64,000 nt of DNA from Streptomyces shenzhenensis (GCF_021462265.1 NZ_JAJONF010000014.1:124001-188000); one strand, 5' to 3'. Shown: positions 9,052 through 17,748, counted from the stretch's first letter. Numbers and translations are program-made. Notes: a model not told the origin generated them from the letters alone.

Positions 9052-9080
9052 TTGACATGTTCCTGTCTTGTAGCTAGCTT
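9052..9080 (+). promoter_or_regulatory. Predicted promoter of GH92 gene
   Basis: TTGACA (9052-9057), 17 bp, TAGCTT (9075-9080) matches the housekeeping sigma consensus of Streptomyces well. It implies a leader of about 200 nt before the GTG at 9289. Two CAACGTTG palindromes lie within that leader, downstream of the predicted start point, where a bound repressor could block elongation. A second promoter closer to the gene is possible. Confidence 0.55.
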
Positions 9081-9170
9081 CACGGGGCAGCTCCCCCTGT
9101 GCCCCCGGGTGTCCGCAGCCCCTGGGCCCCGTCGAAGCGCTCGATTTCCAGGTACCTCGTCCCATGGGTG

Positions 9171-9182
9171 GACAACGTTGTC
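9171..9182. promoter_or_regulatory. GACAACGTTGTC palindrome, copy 1 upstream of GH92
   Basis: This is a perfect 12-bp palindrome with a central CG, the typical shape of a LacI-family operator (often also used by related sugar regulators in Streptomyces). It lies 107 bp before the GH92 start. The same sequence recurs 76 bp downstream, and a one-mismatch version lies upstream of the GH2 gene. Confidence 0.75.
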
Positions 9183-9246
9183 AACCCCCGGCGTCCAGGC
9201 ACTCGGCAAGGCCGCTCATCGCCCGGGTTGCGTGCTCGACACGGAA

Positions 9247-9258
9247 GACAACGTTGTC
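9247..9258. promoter_or_regulatory. GACAACGTTGTC palindrome, copy 2 upstream of GH92
   Basis: This second perfect copy is 31 bp before the GTG start. Two identical sites 76 bp apart (about seven helical turns) would let a dimeric or tetrameric LacI-type repressor bind both by looping. No LacI-family gene lies in this window, so the regulator would be encoded elsewhere. Confidence 0.75.
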
Positions 9259-9288
9259 GGCCCTTGACTCCGAGCAGAGGAGAACCCC

Positions 9289-12099
9289 GTGACGACACGA
9301 CAGTTGAGACCTCCCGGAGCCACGGCGATCGGTCTCCTCGCCGCCGCGGCGCTGGCCGCGGCCGGACTGTGCACGCCTGCGTGGGCGGCCGGGAAGGCCG
9401 CGCTCGTCACCGCGCCGGCGACTCTGGTCAACCCGTTCATCGGCACGTCGAACCAGGCCGACGACTTCCCCGGGGCCGACGTCCCGTTCGGCATGGTCCA
9501 GTGGAGCCCGGACACCCCGTCGCGTCCCGACGGCGGGGGCTACGAGTACAACGACTCGTCGATCACCGGTTTCAGCCTGACCCACATCGCCGGACCCGGC
9601 TGTGGCGCGGCGGGTGACATACCGGTGCTGCCAACGGTGGGAGCCGTGAACACCGGTGCGACAGACGCCTTCTCGCACAGTGCCGAGTCGGCGTCGGCAG
9701 GGTCGTACAAGGTCACGCTCAACAACCAGGTGACCACCGAGCTGACCACCACGACACGCAGCGGCATGGCGCGTTTCACCTTCCCCGCGACCAGCCAGGC
9801 CAATCTGGTCTTCAAGTTGACAGGCAGTCAGAACGGAGCCGCGTCGACACAGTTCACCAAGGTGTCGAGCACCGAGGTGAGCGGGCAGGTGACCAGCGGC
9901 CACTTCTGCGGCGCGGGAAACACGTACACCGTCTACTTCGACATGGTCTTCGACCGGCCGTTCGCCTCGCAGGGCAGTTCCGTGGCCAAGGCGGCGACCG
10001 CCTCCTCCCCGGCGTCGGCCCGGGCGTCGCAGAACGCCGCCGAGAAGCCGAACAGGCCGGAACTGCACGGAAAGAACCCGGCCACCGCGGACCCGAAGTC
10101 CACGACGTCGACGACGACCACGACCACGAAGCCGGGCAAGGACAGCGCGGCCCCCGGCGCCGCCGCCTCGAACGGATACGTCACCTTCGACACCACGAGC
10201 AATCCGGTCGTGCAGGCCAAGGTCGGCCTCTCCTATGTGTCGGTCGCGAACGCGGTCGCCAACCGGGCCGCGGAGAACGCTGGTTGGGACTTCGACGCGA
10301 CCCGCACCGCCGCACAGAACGCGTGGAACAACGCACTCGGCAAGGTCCAGATCGCCGGCGGCACGACCGCGCAGCAGCAGAGCTTCTACACCGCGCTCTA
10401 TCACTCGCTGCTGCACCCGAACGTCATCAGCGACACCAACGGCCAGTACTACGGCTTCGACGGAAAGACGCACACCGTGGACGCCGGCCACAGCGCCGTG
10501 TACGCGAACTATTCCGGCTGGGACATCTACCGTTCGCAGGCCCAGCTCGAAGCCCTGGTCGCGCCCCAGGCGGCCTCCGACACCGCGCAGTCGATGGTCG
10601 ACGACTACACGCAGACCGGGATCTTCCCCAAGTGGTCCGAGAACAACGGCGAGTCGTACGTCATGGTCGGTGACCCGGCGGCAGCCGTCCTCGCCGACTA
10701 CTACGCCTTCGGAGCCCGGGACTTCGACGCCACGACCGCCCTGGCCGACCTGGTCAGGCAGGCGAGCACCACCAACAACGACCGGCCCGGACTCGCCTAC
10801 CTGAACTCGCCGGGATACCTGCCGCATGACGGCAGCTACGGCTGCTGCAACTTCTACGGCCCCGTGGCCACCACCCTGGAGTACGACACCGCCGACTTCG
10901 CGCTCTCCGCGATGGCCGGGGCGCTCGGCGACACCGCCGACCAGAAGACGTACGCCGACCGCGCACAGGACTGGCGCAACGTGCTCAACCCGGCCTCCGG
11001 TTTCGTGGAGCCCCGTAACGCCAGTGGCTCGTGGACCGGTGGCTTCGATCCCACCAGCGGCACCGACATGGTCGAGGCCGACTCGTGGATCTACACCGGA
11101 ATGGTCCCGTTCGACATCGGCGGCCTGGCGCACGCCAAGGGCGGCGACACCGCGATGAACCACTACCTGGACACCGTGCTGCGCAGCTACACCGGCGCGG
11201 GCGGCTACGCCTGGGTCGGCAACGAACCGAGCATCGAACTGCCGTGGGAGTACGACTACACGGGGCAGCCCTACAAGACGCAGGGCACGGTGCGGGCGAT
11301 CCAGGACCAGATCTGGTCGGACACCCCGGGCGGCCTGGCCGACGGCAACGACGATCTCGGCGCGATGAGCGCCTGGTACGTGTGGTCGGCGCTCGGCATG
11401 TACCCCGAGACGCCCGGAACCTCCGACCTCGCCCTCGGCTCTCCGCTGTTCACGCAGGCCGTGGTCACCCTTCCCTCGGGCAAGACGCTGACGGTCAACG
11501 GCAACGGCGCCGCCGACAACGCCCCCTACGTGCAGTCCGCGGCGTGGAACGGCACGGCGTGGAACAACGCCTACGCACCGACCACGGCGGTCACGGCCGG
11601 TGGCACGCTGGACTTCACACTGGGCAGCGGCGCGAACACGTCGTGGGCGACCGGAGCGAGCGCGGCTCCGCCGTCGTATCCGGGCGACACCACGGCACCG
11701 GCTTCGCCGCGGATCGGTACCCTCGTCTCCGCCGTGGCCTCCGGCCTGTGCGTGGACGACGCGTCCTCCAGCACCTCCGACGGCACCCACGTCCAGATCT
11801 GGGGATGCGACAACACGTACGCCCAGGACTGGATCGTCGCCGGCGACGGAACTGTCCGGGCCCTCGGCAAATGCCTGGACGCCGATCACAGCGGGACCAC
11901 CAACGGCACGCTGATCCAGCTGTGGACCTGCAACGGCACCGGCGCCCAGCAGTGGACCCCCGGAACGGGCGGATCGCTGGTCAATCCCGAGTCGAAGCTG
12001 TGCCTCGACGACCCCAACTCCTCGACGGCCAACGGCACCCAGCTCCAGCTGTACACGTGCAACGGTACGGCGGCCCAGAACTGGAAGCTGCCGGGCTGA
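9289..12099 (+). CDS. Secreted GH92 alpha-mannosidase with C-terminal ricin-type CBM13
   Basis: This 936-aa enzyme begins at GTG after a GAGGAGA site and has a Sec signal peptide cleaved near AWAAG (about residue 34). The N-terminal beta-sandwich starts VNPFIGTSNQADDFPGADVP, the GH92 hallmark. The catalytic (alpha/alpha)6 domain carries the acid Glu at about 646 in GNEPS and the Asp pair at about 688-689 in DGNDDLGAMSAWYVWSALG. GH92 enzymes are calcium-dependent exo-alpha-mannosidases. Residues 810-936 are a ricin-type lectin domain with QDW, QQW and QNW repeats. A Thr/Ala/Pro-rich insert (about 232-294, with a run of Thr) interrupts the first domain. The substrate is probably mannan or N-glycan. 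Confidence 0.92.
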   Translation: MTTRQLRPPGATAIGLLAAAALAAAGLCTPAWAAGKAALVTAPATLVNPFIGTSNQADDFPGADVPFGMVQWSPDTPSRPDGGGYEYNDSSITGFSLTHIAGPGCGAAGDIPVLPTVGAVNTGATDAFSHSAESASAGSYKVTLNNQVTTELTTTTRSGMARFTFPATSQANLVFKLTGSQNGAASTQFTKVSSTEVSGQVTSGHFCGAGNTYTVYFDMVFDRPFASQGSSVAKAATASSPASARASQNAAEKPNRPELHGKNPATADPKSTTSTTTTTTKPGKDSAAPGAAASNGYVTFDTTSNPVVQAKVGLSYVSVANAVANRAAENAGWDFDATRTAAQNAWNNALGKVQIAGGTTAQQQSFYTALYHSLLHPNVISDTNGQYYGFDGKTHTVDAGHSAVYANYSGWDIYRSQAQLEALVAPQAASDTAQSMVDDYTQTGIFPKWSENNGESYVMVGDPAAAVLADYYAFGARDFDATTALADLVRQASTTNNDRPGLAYLNSPGYLPHDGSYGCCNFYGPVATTLEYDTADFALSAMAGALGDTADQKTYADRAQDWRNVLNPASGFVEPRNASGSWTGGFDPTSGTDMVEADSWIYTGMVPFDIGGLAHAKGGDTAMNHYLDTVLRSYTGAGGYAWVGNEPSIELPWEYDYTGQPYKTQGTVRAIQDQIWSDTPGGLADGNDDLGAMSAWYVWSALGMYPETPGTSDLALGSPLFTQAVVTLPSGKTLTVNGNGAADNAPYVQSAAWNGTAWNNAYAPTTAVTAGGTLDFTLGSGANTSWATGASAAPPSYPGDTTAPASPRIGTLVSAVASGLCVDDASSSTSDGTHVQIWGCDNTYAQDWIVAGDGTVRALGKCLDADHSGTTNGTLIQLWTCNGTGAQQWTPGTGGSLVNPESKLCLDDPNSSTANGTQLQLYTCNGTAAQNWKLPG

Positions 12100-12105
12100 G
12101 GCATC

Positions 12106-12190
12106 GGCGGGGTGGTCGACGGCCCCGCCCGGACGACTCGCGCAGCACGTTCCCGTGTGTCCGGACCGCAGCGCCGCGGCACACGGGAAC
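12106..12190. terminator. Hairpins between convergent GH92 and caspase genes
   Basis: GGCGGGG (12106-12112) pairs with CCCCGCC (12123-12129) just after the GH92 stop. GTTCCCGTGTG (12149-12159) pairs perfectly with CACACGGGAAC (12180-12190) over a 20-nt loop. Neither has a T run, as is common for terminators in this group. The second could serve both converging genes. Confidence 0.6.
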
Positions 12191-12321
12191 CCGTCCGACC
12201 GCAACCGCCGAAGCCGCGCACGCCTGGGCGGCCCGACGATCGCCGAACGCGACCGGGCTATAAGGAATGAGTTCAGACAAGTCGGAGTCCTGCGTCAGGT
12301 GCTTCACACCGTGACTGCGCG

Positions 12322-13701
12322 TCAGAACATCTTCGGCTGGATGCGGGGGTCGCGGGCCAGGAATTCCTGCTTGGTGTGCAGCACGCGGTCGCCCGCGAAC
12401 TGGTCCAGCGCAGCGAGGATCTGTTCCTTGTCGGCGCCAAAGCTCCCGACCGTGGCGATGACGCGGTAGCCGAGCTCGTGCAGCTCGTCCGAGAAGCGCA
12501 TGCCCCTGGTCGAGTGGTACGGGACACCTGGCCGCAGGCGGACCACCAGCAGGTGATTGCCCTCGTAGACCTGCGTCAGTTTCGGGTTCACCGAGCCGCG
12601 CTTGGGAGGCAGGACGCCCACGTGCGAGATGTCCATCCACGGCGTCTGCAACGTGCCAACGCCGGACGTGCCCCTGCGCAAGTGCACAGTGATCGCCGAA
12701 CGGTCGATGACCAATTCTGCCTCACCAGGCAAGGATCGGCCGACCAAAAGAGTGATGAGTCCTATTATCCCCGCAAAACCGCCCCACCATACAGGGATCG
12801 CCCACAGCCAGCTCGCGTCGTGGTTCAGCCCTGCGAAGAGCACTGCCATTCCGACCAGAAGGAGGGAGACGAATCCAAAAGGCTTCGACATGTTTTTCTT
12901 CATCTGCGTCTTCGCCGCCGCTCGGTCGCGGCTGAACCGCACTTCGTCCACCGGGTCGGTCGGCGGTGTGTCGGGGTCGGCGGGGCCTCGCGCGAGGGCC
13001 AGCGCGCCGGCGGTGTCGGTCGCCCGTTGGCGTGGCCGGGGCAAGCCGCGGGACTGCAGCTCCGCGGCGACGCTGAGGTAGACCTCGTTGAGAGTGAGCG
13101 GCCGCGGGCTGTCCAGTGCCGCCAGCAGTGCCCCGGTGAAGGCGGTGTACTGCTCACCGCCAAGCGCGTAGGACGGGGCGTTGGCGCTGGTGGACGTCAT
13201 CGTATACGTGCCCGCGATGGAGAGTTGGCCGTCGACCAGGCCCTCCTCGCCTGTCATGACCTCGATGGCCCGTCCGGAGAAGCAGCAGTCCAGAACGAGG
13301 ACCCGGGCGGCGGCGCCGCTGCCGCCGAGGTCCTCACGCAGCAGGTCGACGCCCAGCGCGCTGTACTTCGGAGCGTCGGCCCGCGTCGAGTTCGTCGCCA
13401 GGTACAACCGCCCCCGATCGTCCACCAGGCCGTGGCCGGCGTAGTAGATCAGCAGCATGTCCGAGGCCTCCGCAGCAGCCTTGCCGATGGCGCGGCCGAT
13501 GTCGGCGACGGAAGCGGCCGGGTCCACGACTTCGCAGTACGCGGATTCCAGCACACCCGCGGTGTCGTGGGTGAGCCGGCGCCACAGGCTCGCGACGTTC
13601 CGCCGCACGGCCGGGAGGTCCGCCAGGTCGGGGGATTCCGGGAAGTGGCTGACCCCGATCAGCACGGCGCGCGACCGCACCGGGTCAGGGAACCGGCTCA
13701 C
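12322..13701 (-). CDS. Caspase-like (C14) protease with two membrane segments and C-terminal PH-like region
   Basis: Residues 10-235 of this 459-aa protein are a caspase-fold peptidase: RAVLIGVSHF, the catalytic His90 in YYAGHG and the catalytic Cys140 in LDCCFSG. A charged linker (VRFSRDRAAAKTQMKKN) leads to two hydrophobic segments, about 276-291 and 299-320. Residues 326-435 (LVIDRSAITVHLRRG, PWMDISHVGVLP, LVVRLRPG, GYRVIATVGSFG) look like a small beta-rich PH-like domain. The ATG overlaps the stop of the EACC1-like gene (ATGA), so they form one unit. Caspase-EACC1 pairs are known from comparative genomics as effector modules of bacterial conflict and suicide systems. Cleavage target and trigger are unknown. 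Confidence 0.85.
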   Translation of the reverse strand: MSRFPDPVRSRAVLIGVSHFPESPDLADLPAVRRNVASLWRRLTHDTAGVLESAYCEVVDPAASVADIGRAIGKAAAEASDMLLIYYAGHGLVDDRGRLYLATNSTRADAPKYSALGVDLLREDLGGSGAAARVLVLDCCFSGRAIEVMTGEEGLVDGQLSIAGTYTMTSTSANAPSYALGGEQYTAFTGALLAALDSPRPLTLNEVYLSVAAELQSRGLPRPRQRATDTAGALALARGPADPDTPPTDPVDEVRFSRDRAAAKTQMKKNMSKPFGFVSLLLVGMAVLFAGLNHDASWLWAIPVWWGGFAGIIGLITLLVGRSLPGEAELVIDRSAITVHLRRGTSGVGTLQTPWMDISHVGVLPPKRGSVNPKLTQVYEGNHLLVVRLRPGVPYHSTRGMRFSDELHELGYRVIATVGSFGADKEQILAALDQFAGDRVLHTKQEFLARDPRIQPKMF

Positions 13702-14120
13702 CCCTGCTGCTCCGGCGCGTCGACCAACTGCCTGATCTCACGTATCAGGCCGGGTACGTCGTCCTGGAGAAGGTGCGCGTCCACCTCGACGCTGCGACCG
13801 TCCGGACGCCTGACGGTGACCTTCACGTCCGCGTGGCGGTGGGTGAGCCAGGTGGACAGCGAGCGGGCGAGCACCGCTCCCGCCCCGCCGGAGCCCATTG
13901 CGATGGTGAGCACGTCGAGCAAACCGCCCATCTCTCCGCCGGTCCCACTGCCGGAGGATTCCAGGCGCAGCCGCCCGCGCAGTTCGTCCTCAAGCCTCAG
14001 CCAGTCGAGCAGCGACTGCAGCGCGTTGGGGTCCTCGGCCACGGTGATCCGCAGCAGTGGCTCGGTTCCCGCTTCGGTGTCCATGGCACCATCGTGGCAA
14101 GGGCGGGGCCGGTCCGTCAT
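13698..14120 (-). CDS. EACC1-like effector-associated component
   Basis: The protein is 140 aa from the ATG at 14120, or 128 aa if the ATG at 14084 is used. Neither has a well-spaced SD; GGAG lies 14 nt before the longer start. The core is LDWLRLEDELRGRLRL, then a Gly-rich GGLLDVLTIAMGSGGAGAVL, a Trp-containing WLTHRHADVKVTVRRPDG and SVEVDAHLL. This pattern matches, from memory, the effector-associated constant component 1 family, which is genetically tied to caspase and trypsin effectors. The Gly-rich helix could insert in or lie on a membrane. It is coupled to the caspase gene by a 4-bp overlap. A Tn3 remnant begins about 45 bp upstream and may have replaced the native promoter. Confidence 0.72.
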   Translation of the reverse strand: MTDRPRPCHDGAMDTEAGTEPLLRITVAEDPNALQSLLDWLRLEDELRGRLRLESSGSGTGGEMGGLLDVLTIAMGSGGAGAVLARSLSTWLTHRHADVKVTVRRPDGRSVEVDAHLLQDDVPGLIREIRQLVDAPEQQG

Positions 14121-14164
14121 GAACTGAGTTCGTTCTCCACATACAAGCCACGGGAAGTCAGCGG

Positions 14165-15233
14165 TCGAGGAGCCGACCCGCCCCGAGCTGGAGCGGGTAC
14201 GCGCTGCGGTCGAAGGCGCTGCTACTGGAGCGGGCGGCAGAACCGAAGCGCACGGCCATGCTCACCGCGGTGATGCGGCATCTGGAGGCGAAGGCGATCG
14301 ACGAGGCCCCGGACCTCTTCCAGGTCCTCATGGCCACCCGGCTGCTGAACACCGCGAAGCGGAAGACGGAGAAGGAACGGCTGTCGACGCTGCCGCAGTT
14401 GGAGAAGCCGTCACGCACGCTCGCGCGGGCGGCGAAGGTGCTGTTCGAGGAGCTGGAGTTGGTTGAGGAACACGGCGCGGATCTGGACGTCGCCGCACAG
14501 TGGGCGGCGGTCGAAGAGGACGAACTGGCGGGACTGAGCCCGGACATGCCCGTCGCCGAGCACCTGGCGGAGCTGGTGCGGGGCCTGGACGCCGGGTGGA
14601 AGCTGCTCACCGAACGCCTGGAGGAGGCGGGGCCGGCGGCGAAGGTCTCCATCGAGGCGCAGGACGACGGGCGGGTGAAGCTGAACGTCGGCAATCTCGG
14701 CGCGCTCGGCGAGCCGAAGTCCTGACGCGGCTGCGCAAGCGGGTCGAGAAGACGGTCCCGAAGATCGACTTGCCGGACCCGCTGTTCGAGGTGAACGCCT
14801 GGACCGGCTTCCTCGACGCCTTCGTCCATCTCGGCGACGGCACCACTCGGATGAAGGGCCTGCCCACCTCCGTGGTCGCGCTGCTGGTCTCCGAAGCGTG
14901 CAACATCGGCCTGGCCCCGGTGGTCAACCCCGCCCACGAGGCCCTGACCCGGGCCCGGCTCGTGCACGTCGACCAGTACTGCCTGCGCGCCTGCACCATC
15001 GCCGCGGCGAACGCGCGGCTCATCGCCGCCCAGGCGAGATCCCTATCGTGCAGTTCTGGGGCGATGGGCTGCTCGCCTCCGTGGACGGCCTGCGGTTCGT
15101 CGTCCCCGTCCGAACCGTGAACGCGGCACCGTCGCCGAAGTACTTCGGCTTCAAACCGGGCATCACCTGGCTCAACGCCGTCAACGACCAGGTTGCGGGC
15201 ATCGGGCAGATGGTCGTCCCTGGGACCCCGCGC
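14165..15233 (+). pseudogene. Tn3-family transposase remnant, internally deleted and frameshifted
   Basis: The fragment starts without a start codon (WSGYALRSKALLLERAA), then reads MLTAVMRHLEAKAIDEAPDL, LPQLEKPSRTLARAAKVL and LAELVRGLDAGWKLL. At about 14725 the frame shifts, continuing as RLRKRVEKTVPKIDLPDPLF, WTGFLDAFVHLGDGTTRMKG and LVSEACNIGLAPVVNPAHEA. A second shift at about 15033 leads to EIPIVQFWGDGLLASVDGLR and ends at VVPGTPR. These are middle and catalytic-domain segments of a large Tn3 TnpA. An internal block is missing at about 14510-14525, and the C-terminus is absent. It abuts the broken hydrolase gene on the other strand. Confidence 0.85.
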
Positions 15234-15747
15234 GAGCGGCATGATCGGGTCTTGCGACCCGACCCCGGCCCATACCGGGCAGCGGATGCGCGCCGCCTCG
15301 CCCGGTCGGCCCGTGGTCAGTTCGTTGACCGTCCCGATCGCGCGCAGGTCGACGCCATCGCGACCGAGCTCCAGTGCGACTGCGCCCCCGGTGCCGTAGC
15401 CGACGGCGGCGGTGCGGTCGGGGTCGGCCCGTGGTTCGGCACGTAACACGTCGAGCGCTGCGTGACCGATTCCTCGCATCCGGTCAGGGTCGGCGAGCAG
15501 CGGCATGCAACGGGCCAACATTTCCTCTGGGTCTTCCAAATAGCGTCCGCCGTGGAGGTCGAAGGCCAGCGCCACGTACCCCAGCTCGGCCAGAGCCTCG
15601 GCCCGGCGGCGCTCGACATCGCTGAGGCCCATCCCCTCCGATCAGGACTGCGGGCCGGCGCTCGGCACCGGCCGGGAGCGCGAGGTATCCGATCATCGTC
15701 AGGTTGTCGGCAGGGCATTCGACCGTACGGGCTGTGATCGCCGTCAT
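15234..15747 (-). pseudogene. Dienelactone hydrolase family gene, frameshifted and truncated
   Basis: The minus strand reads MTAITARTVECPADNLTMIG and YLALPAGAERRPAVLI, then shifts frame at about 15632 into MGLSDVERRRAEALAELGYV, AFDLHGGRYLEDPEEMLARC and AVGYGTGGAVALELG. It stops being hydrolase at VGSQDPIMP, exactly where the Tn3 remnant begins. The normal catalytic Cys/Ser neighbourhood is present (GYGTGG), but the C-terminal third with the His is gone. The gene was probably interrupted by the transposon and then decayed. Confidence 0.75.
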
Positions 15748-15942
15748 ACGGCTGGACGGTAATGACCGTTGCGCCCGCTCGGGGGGGCACCGATGGCAGA
15801 GCAGTCTGTCCCGACTACATCACCCGGACGCGTCTACCCCTGTCGTCATTCGTTGGCGAGCTCAAGCAGTCAGCGCATCACCGCTGTTCAGGAAGTCAGC
15901 GTAGACCTCTGCCGGAGTGCGGTAGCTGTGGGTCTTGCGTGG
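15748..15942. other. Spacer in transposon debris
   Basis: No gene was recognised here. It separates the broken hydrolase gene from the second Tn3 remnant, and the reading frames crossing it show no motif. Confidence 0.4.
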
Positions 15943-16340
15943 AGTACTCGCCGAACCGGTTGATGTGCTCGGTCAGGTACGGCGAGATGTGCGCCAGGTC
16001 CTCGGGTCGATCTCCCGCCCTTCGTCCAATAGCTGCCGTACGATCTCCGCGATGTCCAAGGCATTGTGGAAGACCACCGCGTTCGTGAGCAGCGCGTTGA
16101 ACTTCATCGCCTTCTCCTGCTCGATTGGGTCGTCGTCGGCGATGACGCCGCGGTTGCCGAACCCGTTCCACTGGGTCTTCGAGGCCGTTTTGTCGAAGGC
16201 CGAGAACCCCTCCAGCTCCAGTCCGGCCTCCACCACCTTCTCCAGCGCGATGTTGATCAGATCCGCCGGGCGGTTCTTTGCCGCGGCCTCCTTGCGGATC
16301 GACTGCTCGACGATCCCCCGGGCCTTGGCCTGGTCGCGGG
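15943..16340 (-). pseudogene. Second Tn3-family transposase remnant
   Basis: On the minus strand the pieces are RKEAAAKNRPADLI, then VVEAGLELEGFSAFDK, then directly the C-terminal block WNGFGNRGVIADDDPIEQEK, AMKFNALLTNAVVFHNALDI and AEIVRQLLDEGREIDP. After a frameshift comes EDLAHISPYLTEHINRFGEY. The middle of a TnpA of nearly 1000 residues has been removed so that N- and C-terminal segments are joined. The sequence differs in type from the remnant at 14165, so two different Tn3 elements were involved. Its downstream tail to 15896 is not transposase. Confidence 0.8.
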
Positions 16341-16621
16341 TACGCGGTCCGCTCGATCGAAGTCACAACCCGCCCCAAGGCCCCAGACGACGCTGAACAT
16401 CACCACCAACGACACTGAGCTGAACGGGTGAAGGGGTGGACGCTCAGGGTCAAGATCATCCCGTTGGCCCTTTGACGCGTATCTCCGGTCACACCCCGGG
16501 GAGGCCGTGCCGGGGGAGTGCCACAGCACCACCGTGAACCACGGCCGGCCAACTCCGAGGGCGGAGGCTTTCCCGGGCCCCGTTCCGTCACCCGGGGCCA
16601 CGAACACCGTTCCTGCCCGGC
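16341..16621. other. Intergenic stretch, no gene seen
   Basis: These 280 bp lie between the Tn3 remnant and the oxidoreductase gene. Open frames are short and carry no motif. No transposon end was recognised. Confidence 0.4.
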
Positions 16622-17584
16622 TCAGGGCGCCAGCACGACCCTGCCGAACACCTTGCCCGCGTCGATTTCCCGGTGGGCCGGCACCGCCTGGTCCAGCGGC
16701 AGCACCTCGTGCACGACGGTGCGCAGGTCCCCGTGGGCGGCATCGGCCAACTGGGACGACCGCACGGCCTGCCTGTCGGCGCGCGGCACGGTGTCGGAGC
16801 TGAAGGTGGCGAACGACAGTGACCTGCGGAAGGCGTCCATCAGCCGCATGCCGAAGTCCGCCGGCGGTTGCCCGCCGACCACGCCGACAGCCACGTACCG
16901 CCCGTTGGAGTTCAGCCTGTCCAGGAAGAGGGGAAGCTGCGGACCCCCCACGACATCAATCACCACGTCGAAGCCCGGCAGCGCGTCCGGGCCGCCCTCG
17001 CCGGAGCGGTCGAGGACATGGGTCGCCCCCAGTTCCCGCAGGCGGGCGCCACGTTCCGCCGACGAGGTGGTGACCGCCACCGCGCCCGCACCGCCCCTGG
17101 CCGCAAGCTGGACGGCCGTGATCCCGATGCTGCCCGCCGCGCCGCGCACGAGCACCGTCTCGCCGGGCGCGAAACGAGCGCGGTCCAGGGCGAAGTGGGC
17201 GACCACACCGGAGCCGCCAAGACTCACCGCGTCCGCGCCTGCCAGGCCGTCAGGCAGTGCAAGGACGTCCTCGACCGAGGCGACGGCCTGCTCGGCGTAC
17301 CCACCGGACAGGCCGGTGAACGCCCACACCCGCCGCCCCCTCCACGAGGCGTCCACGCCCTCGCCCACCGAAGTGACGATTCCCGCCACCTCGCTGCCGA
17401 GGAGGTGGCCTTCCCGGAAGCCGTACGCGGCGAGCGCTCCCCGGCGGATCACGGCGTCCACGCCGCCCACCCCGATCGCCTCCGTGGTGATCCGCACCTG
17501 CCCGGGGGCAGGGACGGGCACGGGCAAGTCGACGACCTCCAGACCGTCAGGGCTTCCGAACTTCCTGATCACGACGGCTTTCAA
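16622..17584 (-). CDS. NADPH:quinone reductase-like MDR oxidoreductase
   Basis: This 320-aa protein has the medium-chain dehydrogenase layout without zinc: MKAVVIRKFGSPDGLEVVDL at the start, the family segment GHLLGSEVAGIVTSVGEGVD, and the nucleotide-binding VLVRGAAGSIGITAVQLA at about 150-170. It lacks the Cys/His/Glu zinc ligands, as in QOR-type enzymes, which reduce quinones or enones with NADPH. It is divergent from a TetR gene, and a near-perfect palindrome lies between them, so it is probably repressed by that regulator and induced by its substrate. Confidence 0.88.
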   Translation of the reverse strand: MKAVVIRKFGSPDGLEVVDLPVPVPAPGQVRITTEAIGVGGVDAVIRRGALAAYGFREGHLLGSEVAGIVTSVGEGVDASWRGRRVWAFTGLSGGYAEQAVASVEDVLALPDGLAGADAVSLGGSGVVAHFALDRARFAPGETVLVRGAAGSIGITAVQLAARGGAGAVAVTTSSAERGARLRELGATHVLDRSGEGGPDALPGFDVVIDVVGGPQLPLFLDRLNSNGRYVAVGVVGGQPPADFGMRLMDAFRRSLSFATFSSDTVPRADRQAVRSSQLADAAHGDLRTVVHEVLPLDQAVPAHREIDAGKVFGRVVLAP

Positions 17585-17710
17585 CGCTGCTCCACAGGTC
17601 GGTGAACGGACGGGTCACAGCTGCTGCGACCGTGAGCGGCGCGCGGCCCCCAGCCCGAGGCACCATCAGCAGGGTGTCGGGACGGGGCGGCGTCACCGCC
17701 ATCGGACCGT

Positions 17711-17730
17711 AACGGACGCCCGCGTCCGTT
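17711..17730. promoter_or_regulatory. 20-bp palindrome, likely TetR operator
   Basis: AACGGACGC-CC-GCGTCCGTT has perfect 9-bp arms around 2 bp. It sits 4 bp upstream of a -10-like TAAAGT (17735-17740), which in turn is only 8 bp before the TetR ATG. A repressor here would block its own promoter and probably the divergent oxidoreductase promoter. Confidence 0.75.
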
Positions 17731-17748
17731 TGGCTAAAGTGAGAGGCC

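Noticed and set aside
9181..12204. 1007-aa open frame on the minus strand across the GH92 gene
   Set aside because: It mirrors the coding strand in a GC-rich genome, has Arg/Gly/Val-rich filler composition, and no motif or ribosome-binding site. The plus-strand GH92 protein is unambiguous.
14607..15632. 341-aa minus-strand frame as an intact hydrolase
   Set aside because: Only its first 135 or so residues are hydrolase. The remainder is antisense to the Tn3 transposase remnant, and the true N-terminus lies in another frame upstream.
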